A DNA stretch of 25,486 nucleotides, from NCBI GenBank assembly GCA_002408125.1, contig DHQO01000010.1, positions 1 through 25,486 on the forward strand. The letters are read 5' to 3'. The first letter of the stretch is position 1. Each line of letters begins with the position of its first letter. Positions 1 to 8,411 of the stretch are shown here, piece after piece. Position numbers and translations under genes: made by a program. This DNA is from Hyphomonadaceae bacterium UBA5336 (lineage in GTDB: Bacteria; Pseudomonadota; Alphaproteobacteria; Caulobacterales; Hyphomonadaceae). The notes under the pieces were generated by a model that saw nothing but the letters and a program-made list of their open reading frames with translations, was not told where the DNA came from and made no database searches.

Positions 1-24
1 CTGGCCAAGGCAAAGGAGGCATGA
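1..24 (+). CDS. 3' end of an upstream gene (partial)
   Basis: Frame 1 reads LAKAKEA and ends in TGA at 22-24, which resembles the lysine/alanine-rich tail of a gene that begins outside the window. Only seven residues are visible, so no product can be named and the call rests on there being no better explanation for these bases. Confidence 0.25.
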   Translation: MAKAKEA

Positions 25-113
25 GGCGAACGCACCCATAACATCCCGGCCATCAGATCATTGCTTGCGGCGGCCCGGCCGGGAGCAGCCCCGCGAGCCA
101 GGAGGTAACACCA

Positions 114-383
114 ATGAAGAAGACCCTGTTTGGCATCGCCGCCGGTTTCACGCTGCTGGCGGCTCCTTCCGCGCTGGCCGATGAGTTCACCGAGGACTGC
201 ACGGCCCGCACCGCGGAATATTTTCCGGACATCGCCGATCCGGCCACTTCATGTTCCTGCATCATGGAGAAGGCGAGCGAAGAGCTGCTGACGGAAATGA
301 AGGCCGCCGAAACGCCTGAAGAACTGCCCGAGGAAGCCCTCGAGGTGATGGCCGAGTGCGGCTACGACTTCCCCGAGGAATAG
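114..383 (+). CDS. small secreted acidic four-cysteine protein
   Basis: This 89-residue protein has a clear Sec signal peptide: two lysines at positions 2-3, a hydrophobic core over residues 5-18 and an ALA-like cleavage site near residue 22. The mature part is about 67 residues, strongly acidic, with cysteines at 29, 47, 49 and 82 in a C...CxC...C pattern that could form two disulfides in the periplasm. The start is fixed by an AGGAGG box about 8 bases upstream of the ATG. I do not recognise a named family, and function is unknown. It is convergent with the SDR gene, and the two stop codons are about 28 bases apart. Confidence 0.75.
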   Translation: MKKTLFGIAAGFTLLAAPSALADEFTEDCTARTAEYFPDIADPATSCSCIMEKASEELLTEMKAAETPEELPEEALEVMAECGYDFPEE

Positions 384-401
384 TCCCTCCAGGAGAGACC
401 T

Positions 402-425
402 GCACCGGCGATCAGTCGCCGGTGC
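402..425. terminator. bidirectional hairpin between convergent genes
   Basis: A perfect 10-bp stem (GCACCGGCGA with TCGCCGGTGC) closes a 4-base loop TCAG. It lies 19 bases after the stop of the secreted protein gene, and its loop contains the stop codon of the opposite-strand SDR gene. There is no U-tract on either side, so it may act with Rho or as an mRNA 3' end stabiliser rather than as a classical intrinsic terminator. Confidence 0.5.
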
Positions 426-1203
426 TGCCCGGGGCGGCAGCCGAACCGGCGAGAATCCCGCCATCGATCGTCAGCTCCGCACCGGTGATATAGCGCGCCT
501 CGTCCGAGGCCAGCAGCACGGCCACCGCGGCGACTTCCTCCGGCGTGCCGAAGCGGCGCTGGGGCGTGCCCGCGACCAGCGCGGCGATGTTGCGCTCGCG
601 GTCCTCCCCCTCGCCCAGCATCGGCTCCCACATCGGCGTCATGATCGCCGCCGGATGGATCGAATTGCAGCGAATGTCCCAGCCCTTCTGCGCGCAGTAG
701 AGCGCCACGGACTTGGTGTGGTTGCGGATCGCCGCCTTGGAGGAGGCATAGGCTGCCGCCGCCGGAATGCCGACCATGCCGGACCGCGAGGAGATATTGA
801 TGATCGAGCCCTTGCCCGCCGCCTTCATGGCGCGAATGGCATAGCGGCAGCCAAGAAAGGTGCCATCCAGATTGACCGCATGCACGCGGTGCCATTCTTC
901 CAGCGTGGCATTCTCCGGATCATGGGCCGCCGGGCCGGATTCAAAGCCCGTAATGCCGGCATTGTTGACCAGCACATCGAGGGCCGGAACATCCGTGGCG
1001 AGGCCCACCCAGTCCTCCTCGGAAGCCACGTCCAGCTTGTGGAAGGCCGCGCCGATGGAGGCCGCGAACACCGTGCCTTCATCCTCGTCCAGATCGGTGA
1101 CGATCACACGTGCCCCCTCATCGGCGAAGGCTTTCGCGATGCCAGCGCCGATGCCGCGCGCCGCGCCGGTCACCAGCGCTGTCTTGCCTGAAAGACGTGC
1201 CAT
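412..1203 (-). CDS. SDR family NAD(P)-dependent oxidoreductase
   Basis: This is a 263-residue classical short-chain dehydrogenase/reductase. Visible motifs are the cofactor loop TGAARGIG at residues 12-19, an acidic D37 after strand 2 that favours NAD over NADP, NNAG at 80-83, N111, the catalytic serine at 138/139 and YxxxK at Y152-K156, plus the usual late PG-type position replaced by HPAA at 183-186. The C-terminal YITGAELTIDGG signature is intact. The ATG at 1203 is preferred because a GGAGG box lies just upstream and the cofactor motif then sits at its usual distance; longer readings upstream lack this. The substrate cannot be read from sequence. It is divergent from the DUF1543 gene and belongs to the core flank, not the island. 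Confidence 0.95.
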   Translation of the reverse strand: MARLSGKTALVTGAARGIGAGIAKAFADEGARVIVTDLDEDEGTVFAASIGAAFHKLDVASEEDWVGLATDVPALDVLVNNAGITGFESGPAAHDPENATLEEWHRVHAVNLDGTFLGCRYAIRAMKAAGKGSIINISSRSGMVGIPAAAAYASSKAAIRNHTKSVALYCAQKGWDIRCNSIHPAAIMTPMWEPMLGEGEDRERNIAALVAGTPQRRFGTPEEVAAVAVLLASDEARYITGAELTIDGGILAGSAAAPGSTGD

Positions 1204-1333
1204 GCATGCCCTCCGTCCTGAAGTTTCCTGCTGGTAGCGCCACCCGCCCGCGCGATGCAAGCCCGCCCCCCGTTGAACCGGAAGGCGCATTGCGGCACTC
1301 ATCGGGAAAGCCCCTGAGCGAGAGAGGCGGAAG

Positions 1334-1843
1334 ATGAAACTGTTTGCGATCTATGTCGGCGGCGCCCACCCGCGCGCGAATATCGAGATCCACGATATCC
1401 GCTTTGTGGCGGGCGAGGACCTGGAGGCGACCTTCCCTGTCCTGAAGCAGGAATGGTGGGGCACGCCGGGCTCGCTGCATGTCGATGCCTATGCCGACCT
1501 CACCCGTCTGCCCGGCTGGCAGGTGAGCGTGCAGGATACCCCGCCGCCGGAAGGGGGCGCGCGGCTCTTTTTCGTGAATGTCGGCTACTATGCCGCAGGC
1601 AAATTCGGCGAACTGCACGACTTCCAGTTCCGGGTCTGCGACAGCGAGAAAACCGCCTGGCGCGAAGCCAAGGCCGCGCTCGGCCAGCAGCAGGGCATGC
1701 ACAAGGACAATCTCATCGACGTGGACGATATTATCGACGTGTCGGCCGAGATCGAGGTGGGCGGGCGCTATCTTGCGCTGACGCCGGATGCGGGCATGGC
1801 AGGCGGTCCAGAGCCTGTTTCCTGCTATATCCGACTGGCCTGA
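1334..1843 (+). CDS. DUF1543 domain-containing protein
   Basis: This 169-residue protein matches the DUF1543 family in length and in its two related halves: an N-terminal LFAIYVGG...IEIHDIRFV segment (residues 3-26) and a second copy LFFVNVGYYAAG...ELHDFQFRV (about 78-102). The biochemical role of DUF1543 proteins is not known; they are small soluble cytoplasmic proteins. The ATG at 1334 follows a purine-rich GAGAGGCGGAAG stretch that can serve as ribosome binding site. It is the last core gene before the island, with the left attachment repeat starting 44 bases after its stop codon. Confidence 0.88.
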   Translation: MKLFAIYVGGAHPRANIEIHDIRFVAGEDLEATFPVLKQEWWGTPGSLHVDAYADLTRLPGWQVSVQDTPPPEGGARLFFVNVGYYAAGKFGELHDFQFRVCDSEKTAWREAKAALGQQQGMHKDNLIDVDDIIDVSAEIEVGGRYLALTPDAGMAGGPEPVSCYIRLA

Positions 1844-1887
1844 CAGGCCGCCCGCACAGGGAGACCCAGAGGCCTGAATTCCGAGGA

Positions 1888-1913
1888 AAATGGCGCGAGT
1901 GACGGGGCTCGAA
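1888..1913. repeat. left attachment site core
   Basis: This 26-bp sequence is identical to 25453-25478 in the same orientation and corresponds to the T-arm and acceptor 3' strand of the tRNA at the right edge. Identity stops sharply on both sides. It is not a functional tRNA because the rest of the gene is missing here; it marks the chromosome/island junction. Confidence 0.88.
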
Positions 1914-1966
1914 ATAAGCAAAAAAATAGCTTATAAACAATATATTATAGCGAATCCGGGCACTCG

Positions 1967-2000
1967 TTTGTATCACAATTTGGTTCCATTTTGTATCACA
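1967..2000. repeat. left integrase arm-type element
   Basis: Two identical TTTGTATCAC boxes at 1967-1976 and 1990-1999 are spaced 23 bp start to start and separated by an ATTTGGTTCCA-type spacer. The same 34-bp arrangement occurs at 25322-25355 with two mismatches. The position, 53 bases inside the core repeat, fits an integrase arm-binding site, but binding is inferred. Confidence 0.65.
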
Positions 2001-2143
2001 AAACGATGGCTGGTTCAGAGAGTTCGATTTCAGGTCGCGTCAGAGCAGAGTCGCATAGCCTCTTCTTCACCTGATGTCCTTGTTCGCATGCTAGAAGGAG
2101 CTGAACTCAATTATTGTTAGTGAGAGCCCAGCGGCAGGCCGAG

Positions 2144-2160
2144 CCGGTCGTCCTGACCGG
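2144..2160 (-). terminator. weak candidate hairpin after the PLD-like gene
   Basis: A perfect 6-bp inverted repeat, CCGGTC and GACCGG around a 5-base loop, lies 37 bases past the stop codon of the minus-strand phospholipase D-like gene. No T-run follows, so termination activity is doubtful. Confidence 0.25.
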
Positions 2161-2196
2161 TCGAGAATCGGATCCACGTTTCAGGCAGGAAGCCAG

Positions 2197-3921
2197 TCAC
2201 GAAAATAACAACCTGTCGCGAATTTTCACGGAGTCTTCGTAGTCATTGAGCCACCAGGGTTCGTCGCCCGGAGCGCGCGGCGGCTTTTTCAACGTGAGCC
2301 TTTCGTTCCTTGTCGCCCTGTCTTTCTGGGCTACTCGGAAATGATAGTGGTCGAAGGTTCTGAGCGCCTCAATCATGTAGGCCGTGACAATCCGGCGATC
2401 GCGAACAACGAGCAGGTTCTCTCCGTTTGTAAGGTCGGCCGCATCAGAAAAATTATAGGAACCGAGATATACCCGAGCATCCGGCGTGTCGAAATCTAAG
2501 ACCACGAATTTGTGGTGCATGCGATTTCCGCCGCCGCCTTTTGCCTCGCTCTTGAATGGCTCCGGCAAATGCTCGGAGAGTGCGACCACAAATACCGGCG
2601 CCGGGTTGCCGTCCGGCTTCAACAACTCAATTTCGGTTTCCCTGTCACTGATGCCATAGACAAAGACGTTGTCATTCAACGTCACGTTCTCAATGGCCTC
2701 ACGAACACGGCCGCCCGTCTGCGACAGGAACGCGAGTGAGTAAAAGACGCTCGTCTGAGCCGATTCAATTTCATCGGCGATCATCAGCAGGGCGCGGTTT
2801 GCGCCGTTGTGCGGCGAAAATGTCACCGCGGCATCGATGCCGTTCAAACTGAGGTCCGTCCAGCCGGCCGACAAGGTATCAGGGAATGTGTCTTCATTGT
2901 TCCAGTAATCCTCGAACGCCCTCTGAAACACCTGAACCGGCCCCTCCCCCGAAAGAATGAGGGCATTGTTCGATTGAACGAAAAATCCCCGCCAGCTGAA
3001 ATTGGTGGACCCGCAAAGCACCTTCTTGATTGTTGGCCCGTCGACGATGATGACCTTGTTGTGCTGGAGGCCACCCATATTCTGTCTTTTGACATTATCG
3101 GCACCCGCGGTAACTGCGAGGCGTTCAGCAGCCACAGTTTCAGCTGAATGCGGTTCACCATGATTTCGGCTATCATCGATAATTGCGCGAACCTTGTTTC
3201 CCATGGCCTCCAGGGGCCCCAGCACTTCCGGAAGGCTGAGTTCGTATGCGATGATCTGGACGTTTGCACCATCTGCAGCTGCATCGCTAAGTAACGCACC
3301 AATGCGCTCGCGCGCTTCGAACCCCATCCACGCCAAAGCTTCGTCTGCCTTTTCGTGAGTAGGTGTAAAGTCGAGTCCGTCATCAGCAGCTGCCGGCAGG
3401 AGGGATGAGATCGATCCATTTTTGGAGTATTGATCGGCAAAAGCCTGGGAGAGAACAAATCCACGTGTAAAGGTCGCATTGGCGACACCGGGCACTGTTT
3501 CCCGAGCCAGCCGGATGACGACGGTCTGATGTTCACCTTCGGACAGCTCATCATCAGCATCCATAAAGATCGGCGTCACGCGGTAGACAAACTCTCCCTC
3601 CCGGCCAACCGTAAAAGGGAAATGCACCCAGCGGAATTTCTGTATCGGCGCAGTATTGGTGGGGAATTTCCGGGTCGGTCCCGAGCTGGCGAATGCGACA
3701 TCTTCCTCAAAACTCAACCGATTGCGGAGCCAAAAGAATTTCTCGCTCCAGGGTGCCTTGTAGGCGATGGCAAATCCAACAAAATCATCTGGCGGTCGAC
3801 CGTTTTTCCAGTCCATGGCCAGCAATGCCATGCCTTCGCCCCGGTGAACCTTCAGCGTAAACGGAGCGCGCTCATTGTCCCCATTGACCTGATACTCTGT
3901 GGGATCGATCGTGTCCGGCAT
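2197..3921 (-). CDS. phospholipase D-like two-HKD-motif protein
   Basis: This 574-residue protein carries two PLD active-site half motifs. The first is H287-N-K289...D294 with the following GSTNF at 304-308; the second is H469-H-K471...D476 with GSYNF at 487-491. Two complete HKD motifs form one active site, which in this superfamily cleaves phosphodiesters of lipids or nucleic acids through a phosphohistidine intermediate. Residues 1-150 form an extra N-terminal beta-rich domain that I cannot name. There is no signal peptide, so it is cytoplasmic, which favours a nuclease role. The ATG at 3921 has an AGGGGA box 6 bases upstream. It is transcribed divergently from the large STAND gene across a 554-bp gap. 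PLD-family nucleases occur in several defence systems, so a link is plausible but unproven. Confidence 0.88.
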   Translation of the reverse strand: MPDTIDPTEYQVNGDNERAPFTLKVHRGEGMALLAMDWKNGRPPDDFVGFAIAYKAPWSEKFFWLRNRLSFEEDVAFASSGPTRKFPTNTAPIQKFRWVHFPFTVGREGEFVYRVTPIFMDADDELSEGEHQTVVIRLARETVPGVANATFTRGFVLSQAFADQYSKNGSISSLLPAAADDGLDFTPTHEKADEALAWMGFEARERIGALLSDAAADGANVQIIAYELSLPEVLGPLEAMGNKVRAIIDDSRNHGEPHSAETVAAERLAVTAGADNVKRQNMGGLQHNKVIIVDGPTIKKVLCGSTNFSWRGFFVQSNNALILSGEGPVQVFQRAFEDYWNNEDTFPDTLSAGWTDLSLNGIDAAVTFSPHNGANRALLMIADEIESAQTSVFYSLAFLSQTGGRVREAIENVTLNDNVFVYGISDRETEIELLKPDGNPAPVFVVALSEHLPEPFKSEAKGGGGNRMHHKFVVLDFDTPDARVYLGSYNFSDAADLTNGENLLVVRDRRIVTAYMIEALRTFDHYHFRVAQKDRATRNERLTLKKPPRAPGDEPWWLNDYEDSVKIRDRLLFS

Positions 3922-4475
3922 AGATGGTCCCCTATTTCTGCGGCAAGGTCATCGCGCGTGGCGGTGGTCCGCTTTCGCAACGCGCCCGCGTGCGAGGCAT
4001 ATCACAATCCCGCTGAGGTTGCATTTGGAAAACCCGGCCGCGACCGATCTCAAGCCCGCGCCAGGGCCCGGACGGAAAAGCCGCGAAATATCGGCCAGAG
4101 GCATAGCGCAATTTCGAATAACCCACCGGGGAGCACGCTTATCCATTCAGCGGTTTCGTCGGGCGGGACCTGCATCAGAATAGGCCGCCAAATAGAGCAG
4201 ATACCCTGACAGTCATCAGACAGAGCCCCTGACGCGGTATGCATCCGCTATACAGGACATTTTCTACTCGCGCCTGTTTTCGCTGTTTTCTGCAAGTTCT
4301 ATTCGAATATTGAGCTAGAAATCCGTCTCACCTATGACATTGAGAACATTCCGGCGTTGAAGACCGACGTCTCCATCCACAATATCGAAACCGTGTCGCA
4401 CGATGTGGCTGCCCGAAAACGCTATTCAACTCTGCCGAGGATATATGTGAGCTTGAAACAGATCTGATTGGTCCG
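3922..4475. other. divergent intergenic region with possible gene remnants
   Basis: This 554-bp gap separates the PLD-like gene (minus) from the STAND gene A (plus) and must hold both promoters, although I see no convincing -35/-10 pair. Two open stretches lack proper starts. On the plus strand about 4222-4467 reads through roughly 80 codons without an ATG, ending in a segment containing IELEIRLTYDIE. On the minus strand near 4050-4150 a hydrophobic stretch reads ISVLPGGLFEIALCLW, reminiscent of the C-terminus of DUF4386 membrane proteins. Both are best viewed as decayed fragments. Confidence 0.4.
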
Positions 4476-7400
4476 GTGGAAGGAGTTCAAGAAAGCGACA
4501 GCAAGGAAATGGCTAAGAGAAGAAAAGAACGGCAGCGGCGTTCCAATACAACAACCTCGTATGTACGGGCGAACACTACATCCAGAGCGGGGTCCAACGC
4601 AGGCAGAGGCTTTCGCTACCAGGATGCCGTGTCCGCCTGGTTGGCGGTCGAAATATGGGCCGGCCAGCGAGCGCCAGCTATCGTTATCCCTGAAGGCGGC
4701 GACGATATTGAACTGCGCGGAGAAGCAACGAGCTTTATCCAGGTAAAGAGTCGGCGCGAGCACCTTGGAAACTACTCCGAAGGCGAGGCGGCCAGACACA
4801 TAGAAGACCTCTGGAAGCGGGCGGTCGACTCGGCAGCACGACCACAGCGAATGGGACTCGTTCTTGAACGGGAAGTGACAGACCTACGTCCTCTTGACGG
4901 CCACCCTGCCGTTCGTTCAATCGAAGGTCCGCTCAATAGCCGACTATCAAAGCTCAGTGGAGCCTCTGACCTTCTTCCGATAACTTCGATCACGGTGGCA
5001 GCTTCACCACAAGAATGGGCGATCAGCCAGATCGTGGACCGGCTGAACTGCGTCCCGATTGCAGCCCAGATGTGCTTCGCCGAACTACTTGTTCGCGTAG
5101 GTGCTCTTGCAGATGTCAATGGCCGGCTGATTCCAGAGAATTATCGTGGCCTTTCGATCAATGACACCGAAACGGCAATCCGTGATGTTCTGGCTGCTAT
5201 CGACGGCGACGCAATCGAGCGCGCCCTCAGAGATGGCGTCTGCGAACCAGTCGACTTCCTCACACCCCTCAACGACCCGAACTTCTATCTCGGGGTCGAC
5301 GTAGAACCGGGCCACATTGCGGCGGGACTAGTATCGGAGCGCCCGCGGGGCAGAGCGTCCCTGGTGAAAGGGATTGAGCAACGCCGGGCTGCATTGATCG
5401 TCGGACCGTCAGGAGCGGGGAAGTCCGCTTTAATGTGGGAAGCGGCGAGCGCAATGCGCCATACGGTGCGGTGGTTTCGTATCCGTCGCCTGAGCGCGGC
5501 GGATATTCCATCCCTGCGCCAACTCGTCCGGACCTTTCGCGCTTCAGAAGACAGTCCTGTAGGCTTCGTCATGGATGATATCGGCCGGAACGGGCCGGAA
5601 AGCTGGGGCACTCTGCTCAAAGAAGCGATGTCCGTACCCGGTGTTGTCCTGCTCGGTTCGGTCCGGGAAGAAGATGTGACGCTGATTGCCGAGCGCGCGC
5701 GTGCGGCCGAAGTACGGGCCGATCCAGATGATGAACTTGCAGAACGACTTTGGCGAGAACTTAGTGAAGCGGGCAAAACGAGCTGGGCGGGTTGGCGCGA
5801 GCCCTGGAAGCTGAGCGATGGTCTGCTTCTCGAATATGTCCATATCCTGACGCGCGGACAGAGGATGCGCGAACTCCTTGCCGATCAGGTCGCGGCCAGA
5901 GTTTCAGATCCGAAGCGTTCCCTTGAACTCGATATTCTTCGATCCGGTGCGTGGGCCGGCGCAGCAAACGCTGAAATCGACGCAACGCGATTGGCGCGCG
6001 CACTTTCGGTCAGCGACGCCGATCTGTCACGCGCCCTGAAACGCCTGATCCGGGAACACCTGATCCGGTCGCCTGCTCCGGGCGCGGTCACCGGACTGCA
6101 CCAGCTACGATCCGAAGAATTGCTGCAGCTCACCCACGAGACGATATTACCGCCCTTGGAAACGAGTTTCGAACGAACCGCCGCAAGCGTGCCTGCCAGC
6201 GATCTTGAGCCGTTGGTCGCACACGCACTCTCAGCTCGGCGTTTACCTCTTCCGGCGGTGCTCGACGGTATACTTGCCCGGTTGGAGGACGAACAGGATG
6301 GCTTGGTCCTGGCCTCGGCGCTCCGGGGTCTGGGGTCCGGACGCGTATCCTCGGGCGTGGACGAGTGGCTGGATACGCCAGAAGCGCGCGCGCTGCCACG
6401 AACGCAAGTCGGAAGCGCCGCATGGTTCGGGATAGCCGACAATGATCTCGGCAGCCTCAGCATTCTCCCTGGGATTCAGGCTGCGGCGCACCGACTTTTG
6501 CAGATCAAGGGGGCACCGGAGGACGATCCGCGCCGTCTGTTGATGGAGCGCATGTCTCCGTCAGCCTTGTCTGCCCTGATCGGCGCAGCGGATCTGGCGA
6601 GCCTTGATGAAATCCTGGCTGCCCTGGTCGGAGTGCCTTTGCCCCAGGATGTACGGACCAGCCTGATGCAGGTTCCCGAGGGCCTGCTGAAGGCCGATCT
6701 GAACCGCCTTGCATCCGTCATGGGAACGCTGTCTGCGCTGGACCGCGAAATCGCTGAGCGCTGGGTCGGCGAGATCGGGCAAGACGCTCTGCTCAAAAGA
6801 GTTCATTCGGAGACGGCCTGGGCCGGGCCTGTCACAGTCGAAGCATCCCCTGAAGGCGTGCGGGTTCATTGTGACATGTGGTATGTCGCCGCCACGCTGC
6901 AAGACAATCCACATGATGCGGTTGTTGAATTGTGCGAGCTGATCCTGGCGCTGTGCCCGCAGGCAGACATAGCAGTCTCCAACGCAATCACCGCGAGCGG
7001 AGAAATTGCCGGACTCGCACAATTGCCGCTTGCGACGAAGCAGATCCATCGTGACAACCTGCCCCCTCCATCTGTTCCCCGGTGGAACCGGCGGTGGCGG
7101 GATCTCATCGCCCGCCGTATCGCCGCGCCCAGCTATAGCGATTATCTCGCGAGAGGCCTTGCCATACTGGACGCCCGTGTGCCGACATTGGAGAAGATAT
7201 TTGACGCGCACTTTCGGGGAAAGGATGCACCTGTCACACTCTTCGACACACTAAACTCGCTGAACGCAGAAACTGAAGCTCTGACGCCGCCTGCTCTCTC
7301 ATCCCAGGAAGCGTCAGGCACGGGAATCGAAGAGGCGAACACTGCCGTCACCAAATTTCAAAATCTTCTGCACTGCGCAAGTGTCAATCTGGTCAAACGG

Positions 7401-8411
7401 TTCGCACGACTACCAGACCAGGCTGGTGCATACATCGCCTGGCTGAACGGTCTCATAGACGACGTCGACACAGCTGCCGGCGAAGAACCCTGGCAGCTTG
7501 TCGGCGATGGGCCTCCACCGATGCTGGCGCGCCTCAAGACGCTCTTTGAGGCATTGCGGATACTGGCCGGGGACGCCCATGAGCGGCAGGTGCCGCCAGC
7601 AAGAACCTGGGCGCCGCGTGGTAAGGGTGCCCGGCCAAACAACGCTGTGCGGCTTGTCTCCGTCGCTGCACGGACGGCAGGGGAAACCCGGCTCGCAAGG
7701 CGCAAGACGGACATTGAGCACGCGGCCGAAGCTTCGGGCATTGCCGCGCAGTTTCATCTTCGTGTGAGCGCGAGCGGTGTCCTTCCATGGCCTCCGGCTG
7801 ATGTTCTCGCCCTGCTGCCTGCGCAGGACATTTATGACGCTGTCATCACAATTGCCGGACAGGCAGACATGGTGCGGTCGCTGATTGACGAATCCATCCA
7901 TCTCACAATCATGCCTCTTGCCGGAGGCATCGCGCTCCCTGCCCTCGCCCAGGTCGGCTATCAGACGCTGCTTCCTGATTTTGACGGCGCCGCCTCCTGG
8001 GCCGCCGAGATGAACCTGGCTTACATGCCCGCCGGCTTGTCAGGCCTGTTCAGTGAAGTTGTGAGCCTTGCCAGCGAAACCGGGGCGATGAAACATCTCG
8101 AACTTGGAACACCGGAGCGCCCTCAGGAAGAGCGGGAGATACGCACTGAACTTGAAACCCTGGCTGCTGACAAGCGCGACCTGCTTGTGCATGAGCTGGA
8201 ACAGTCTGAGCCCACACTTTGCGCTGAGGTTCTCTCTTTACTTGAGAGATTTGGTGCCGACCGAGTTGATTTTGCAGCTGAAGCACAAGCAGCAATCTGC
8301 GGTGCTTCAACGGCAAATATTGAACGTGTGGGCACTTTGAATCTCCAGATCATCTCGCATGAATTCGAGAAGGCGCGGCACATGCAAGCCGCAGACGGTA
8401 CTGTAAGCTGA
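4476..8411 (+). CDS. Cap4/DUF4297-like nuclease fused to STAND NTPase (gene A)
   Basis: This is a protein of about 1,311 residues. The N-terminus has the GFRYQ box (45-49), an acidic E73...D76-D77 stretch and FIQVKS with Q89-x-K91, the layout of the PD-(D/E)XK-type dsDNA nuclease domain in Cap4 and DUF4297 proteins. A P-loop NTPase follows, with Walker A GPSGAGKS at 310-317, Walker B GFVMDDIG at 363-370 and a sensor-like VVLLGSVREED at 390-400. Residues from about 450 to the end are long, leucine- and alanine-rich and probably helical repeats, where Avs-type STAND proteins sense their target. The start is uncertain: GTG at 4476 lacks a clear ribosome binding site, and ATG at 4509 has AAGGAA directly against it; both precede the nuclease domain. 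Its TGA overlaps the ATG of gene B by one base, so translation is coupled. Function in anti-phage defence is inferred from architecture and context. Confidence 0.88.
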   Translation: MEGVQESDSKEMAKRRKERQRRSNTTTSYVRANTTSRAGSNAGRGFRYQDAVSAWLAVEIWAGQRAPAIVIPEGGDDIELRGEATSFIQVKSRREHLGNYSEGEAARHIEDLWKRAVDSAARPQRMGLVLEREVTDLRPLDGHPAVRSIEGPLNSRLSKLSGASDLLPITSITVAASPQEWAISQIVDRLNCVPIAAQMCFAELLVRVGALADVNGRLIPENYRGLSINDTETAIRDVLAAIDGDAIERALRDGVCEPVDFLTPLNDPNFYLGVDVEPGHIAAGLVSERPRGRASLVKGIEQRRAALIVGPSGAGKSALMWEAASAMRHTVRWFRIRRLSAADIPSLRQLVRTFRASEDSPVGFVMDDIGRNGPESWGTLLKEAMSVPGVVLLGSVREEDVTLIAERARAAEVRADPDDELAERLWRELSEAGKTSWAGWREPWKLSDGLLLEYVHILTRGQRMRELLADQVAARVSDPKRSLELDILRSGAWAGAANAEIDATRLARALSVSDADLSRALKRLIREHLIRSPAPGAVTGLHQLRSEELLQLTHETILPPLETSFERTAASVPASDLEPLVAHALSARRLPLPAVLDGILARLEDEQDGLVLASALRGLGSGRVSSGVDEWLDTPEARALPRTQVGSAAWFGIADNDLGSLSILPGIQAAAHRLLQIKGAPEDDPRRLLMERMSPSALSALIGAADLASLDEILAALVGVPLPQDVRTSLMQVPEGLLKADLNRLASVMGTLSALDREIAERWVGEIGQDALLKRVHSETAWAGPVTVEASPEGVRVHCDMWYVAATLQDNPHDAVVELCELILALCPQADIAVSNAITASGEIAGLAQLPLATKQIHRDNLPPPSVPRWNRRWRDLIARRIAAPSYSDYLARGLAILDARVPTLEKIFDAHFRGKDAPVTLFDTLNSLNAETEALTPPALSSQEASGTGIEEANTAVTKFQNLLHCASVNLVKRFARLPDQAGAYIAWLNGLIDDVDTAAGEEPWQLVGDGPPPMLARLKTLFEALRILAGDAHERQVPPARTWAPRGKGARPNNAVRLVSVAARTAGETRLARRKTDIEHAAEASGIAAQFHLRVSASGVLPWPPADVLALLPAQDIYDAVITIAGQADMVRSLIDESIHLTIMPLAGGIALPALAQVGYQTLLPDFDGAASWAAEMNLAYMPAGLSGLFSEVVSLASETGAMKHLELGTPERPQEEREIRTELETLAADKRDLLVHELEQSEPTLCAEVLSLLERFGADRVDFAAEAQAAICGASTANIERVGTLNLQIISHEFEKARHMQAADGTVS

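Noticed and set aside
1118..1921. 267-codon minus-strand ORF antisense to the DUF1543 gene
   Set aside because: It overlaps a well-supported gene and the SDR start and runs through the island boundary; such long antisense frames are expected at high GC.
1890..2120. 76-codon plus-strand ORF beginning in the left att core
   Set aside because: It starts inside the tRNA-derived repeat, crosses the arm-type element and AT-rich DNA, has no ribosome binding site and no protein-like pattern.
3430..4209. 259-codon plus-strand ORF antisense to the PLD-like gene
   Set aside because: Most of it mirrors the two-HKD gene on the other strand; its sequence has no domain-like character.
6561..7211. 216-codon minus-strand ORF inside gene A
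   Set aside because: Composition is that of a shadow frame, rich in Arg, Gly and Pro, entirely inside a gene with clear domains.
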